This document shows positions 62,732-64,000 of a stretch of 64,000 nucleotides of DNA, piece after piece. The position numbers were made by a program, and so were the translations under genes. The first letter of the stretch is position 1; the number at the start of each line of letters is the position of its first letter. The notes under the pieces are model-generated. The model was not told the origin of the DNA and ran no database searches. It saw nothing but the letters and a program-made list of their open reading frames with translations. The DNA is from JANSYL01 sp965229695 (GTDB taxonomy: Bacteria; Pseudomonadota; Alphaproteobacteria; Rhodobacterales; Rhodobacteraceae), in assembly GCA_965229695.1 (NCBI GenBank), contig OZ245921.1:1488001-1552000 (forward strand), read 5' to 3'.

Positions 62732-64000
62732 CTATCGGTAAACGTCGGGCAAGAGGGATGTGGAGAAGGCCGGGATGTAGGCGATCATCAACGTCACGAT
62801 CAGCATGAAGAAGACGAACGGGATCGCGCGGTACGCGATCTTGAGGATCGACTCCCCCGTTATGCCCGACACCACAAAGAGGTTGAGACCCAAGGGCGGC
62901 GTGATGAAGCCCACACCCAGTGCCGTGATCATCATGATGCAGAACTGGATGTCGTTCATCTCGATCTCTTGCGCCAAGGGGAACAGGATCGGTGCGAGGA
63001 TCACGATGTTGGGCGTTGTTTCCATGACGCAGCCCGCCGCGACGAGGATCAGCACCATGATGGCGATGAGCATGTATTCGTTCGAGGTCATTGAGGTCAG
63101 TGCACCGACAAAGCCCTGCGGCACACCAATGATGGCGAGCGCTTCGGCCAGCGGGATTGAGAACGCGATGATCGGCAGGATCACCCCGTTTACCTTGGCC
63201 GAGCTGACCAACATCGCCGGGAAATCCGAGAACTTGAGCGTGCCGATGAGGAAGCCCATGGCGATGGTCACCACGACGGCCACGGCCCCCGCCTCGGTTG
63301 GCGTCAGGCGGCCCGAGAAAATGCCGTAGAAGATAATGCCGGGCACGAGGAAAGCATACCAGCCGGACTTCAGCGTCCGCCACAGATTGGCCCGCCACTC
63401 AGCTGCGGTCATGATGCCGCCCCCTTCCCAGAGGTTCAGGCGGTTCATGACGATGTTGGTCACCAGGATCGACGTAAGGATCAGAAGACCCGGGATCAGC
63501 GCCGCCAAGAACAGCGTCGATACCGCGATGCCCAGGACAAGGCCGATGATGATGTAGGCGATGGATGGCGGGATCAGAATGCCGGTACAGGCGCCCGCGG
63601 CCACAAGGGCACAGGCATAGGGGCGCGGATACCCGGATTCCACCAGCCGGTCGATGGTCATCCGACCCACAGCGGCAGCCCCCGCCGCGTCCGAGCCAGA
63701 GATCGCCGCGAACATGCCGCAGACCAGAACCGTGGCAGAGCCGAACCCCCCTTTGGCCCAGCACGTCAGCGCCTCGGCCACGTCGAGGAATTTTCGACTA
63801 AGCCCGGTTCGCACCAGAACGTCACCAGTGAGAATGAAGAGCGGAACGGCGGTCAGCGCAAAGGCGTCGATCCCGGTGAACAGCTTCTCGCCCAGCAGGC
63901 TGAGTGGAAGCGCACCGGAGACGACCAGCATCATCACCGTCGCAGCGCCAATGGCGGCCCAAACCGGAACAGCCAAGGCGACCAGCACCACGAAGAGGAT
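62732..64000 (-). CDS. TRAP transporter large permease (DctM family; 5' end outside window)
   Basis: The frame is open to base 64000, with about 420 residues visible and probably a few to twenty missing. It has about 12 TM helices with the DctM marks: FTGIDAFALTAVPLFILTGDVL, ISGSDAAGAAAVGRM, GILIPPSIAYIIIG, GRLTPTEAGAVAVV, and GFITPPLGLNLFVVSGITG. With its binding protein and small permease (expected beyond the edge) it would import a carboxylate or sulfonate. DHPS is the likely substrate, by analogy with the HpsKLM transporter of Ruegeria. Confidence 0.9.
   Translation of the reverse strand: MLFVVLVALAVPVWAAIGAATVMMLVVSGALPLSLLGEKLFTGIDAFALTAVPLFILTGDVLVRTGLSRKFLDVAEALTCWAKGGFGSATVLVCGMFAAISGSDAAGAAAVGRMTIDRLVESGYPRPYACALVAAGACTGILIPPSIAYIIIGLVLGIAVSTLFLAALIPGLLILTSILVTNIVMNRLNLWEGGGIMTAAEWRANLWRTLKSGWYAFLVPGIIFYGIFSGRLTPTEAGAVAVVVTIAMGFLIGTLKFSDFPAMLVSSAKVNGVILPIIAFSIPLAEALAIIGVPQGFVGALTSMTSNEYMLIAIMVLILVAAGCVMETTPNIVILAPILFPLAQEIEMNDIQFCIMMITALGVGFITPPLGLNLFVVSGITGESILKIAYRAIPFVFFMLIVTLMIAYIPAFSTSLLPDVYR

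Overview
The window looks like chromosomal DNA of a marine alphaproteobacterium of the Rhodobacteraceae (Roseobacter/Paracoccus group). The basis is a Paracoccus-type nar operon with a divergent narR, a sulfonate (DHPS/sulfolactate) catabolic cluster with a TRAP transporter, RpiR and HWE-kinase regulators, and Rhodobacteraceae-style intergenic repeats. No rRNA or tRNA gene was recognised.

Layout. 1-1.8 kb: 3' part of a GH38 alpha-mannosidase. 1.8-7.1 kb: a small mobile-type module on the minus strand (replication-relaxation protein, TraG/TraD-like ATPase, small proteins, tyrosine recombinase), bounded on the right by a pair of inverted 23-25 bp sites. 7.3-8.3 kb: outer-membrane barrel gene, terminator and repeats. 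8.3-23.2 kb: anaerobic nitrate respiration, read right to left as uspA, narK1, narK2, narGHJI, a parvulin, a hemerythrin-like protein, moeA and a DUF2478 gene, with narR divergent and two FNR/NarR-type boxes between. 23.3-28.8 kb: RpiR regulator, Fbp/Afu-like ABC importer and histidine phosphatase, possibly for an organophosphate. 29.2-33 kb: secreted protein, S8 protease, anti-sigma factor, ECF sigma factor, and a divergent small secreted acidic protein.

33-50 kb is accessory in character. It holds a GNAT enzyme, a WYL regulator, a multi-TM histidine kinase, an ICMT-like methyltransferase translationally coupled to a FeeM/LuxI-like N-acyl amino acid synthase, and a lone receiver. Two paralogous tyrosine recombinases follow, flanking a rhamnosyltransferase-like gene whose upstream partner has its ribosome-binding site in the loop of a perfect hairpin. 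Then come a lipoprotein, an alpha/beta hydrolase, and an HWE/HisKA_2 phosphorelay locus with a degenerate ChpT-like phosphotransferase, a receiver-AraC regulator and a PAS-HWE kinase. 49.9-53.2 kb: MBL hydrolase, membrane proteins and an HSL-type esterase. 53.3-55.2 kb: one IS3-family element truncated by another.

55.6-64 kb: minus-strand operon for 2,3-dihydroxypropane-1-sulfonate and sulfolactate use: TRAP large permease, hpsN, an SDR, an MDR dehydrogenase, suyA, suyB, an Ldh_2-type (sulfolactate) dehydrogenase that seems to start at ATA, a UspA protein and a lysophospholipid acyltransferase. HpsN would make sulfolactate from DHPS, SuyAB would split it into pyruvate and sulfite, and the other dehydrogenases would interconvert stereoisomers.

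The best candidates for an undescribed system are the kinase/methyltransferase/acyl-amino-acid-synthase/receiver group at 35.4-38.7 kb (possible lipid signal production and sensing), the sigma/anti-sigma/protease unit at 30-33 kb in which anti-sigma factor and protease seem to share a propeptide-like domain, and the 46.5-49.4 kb phosphorelay.
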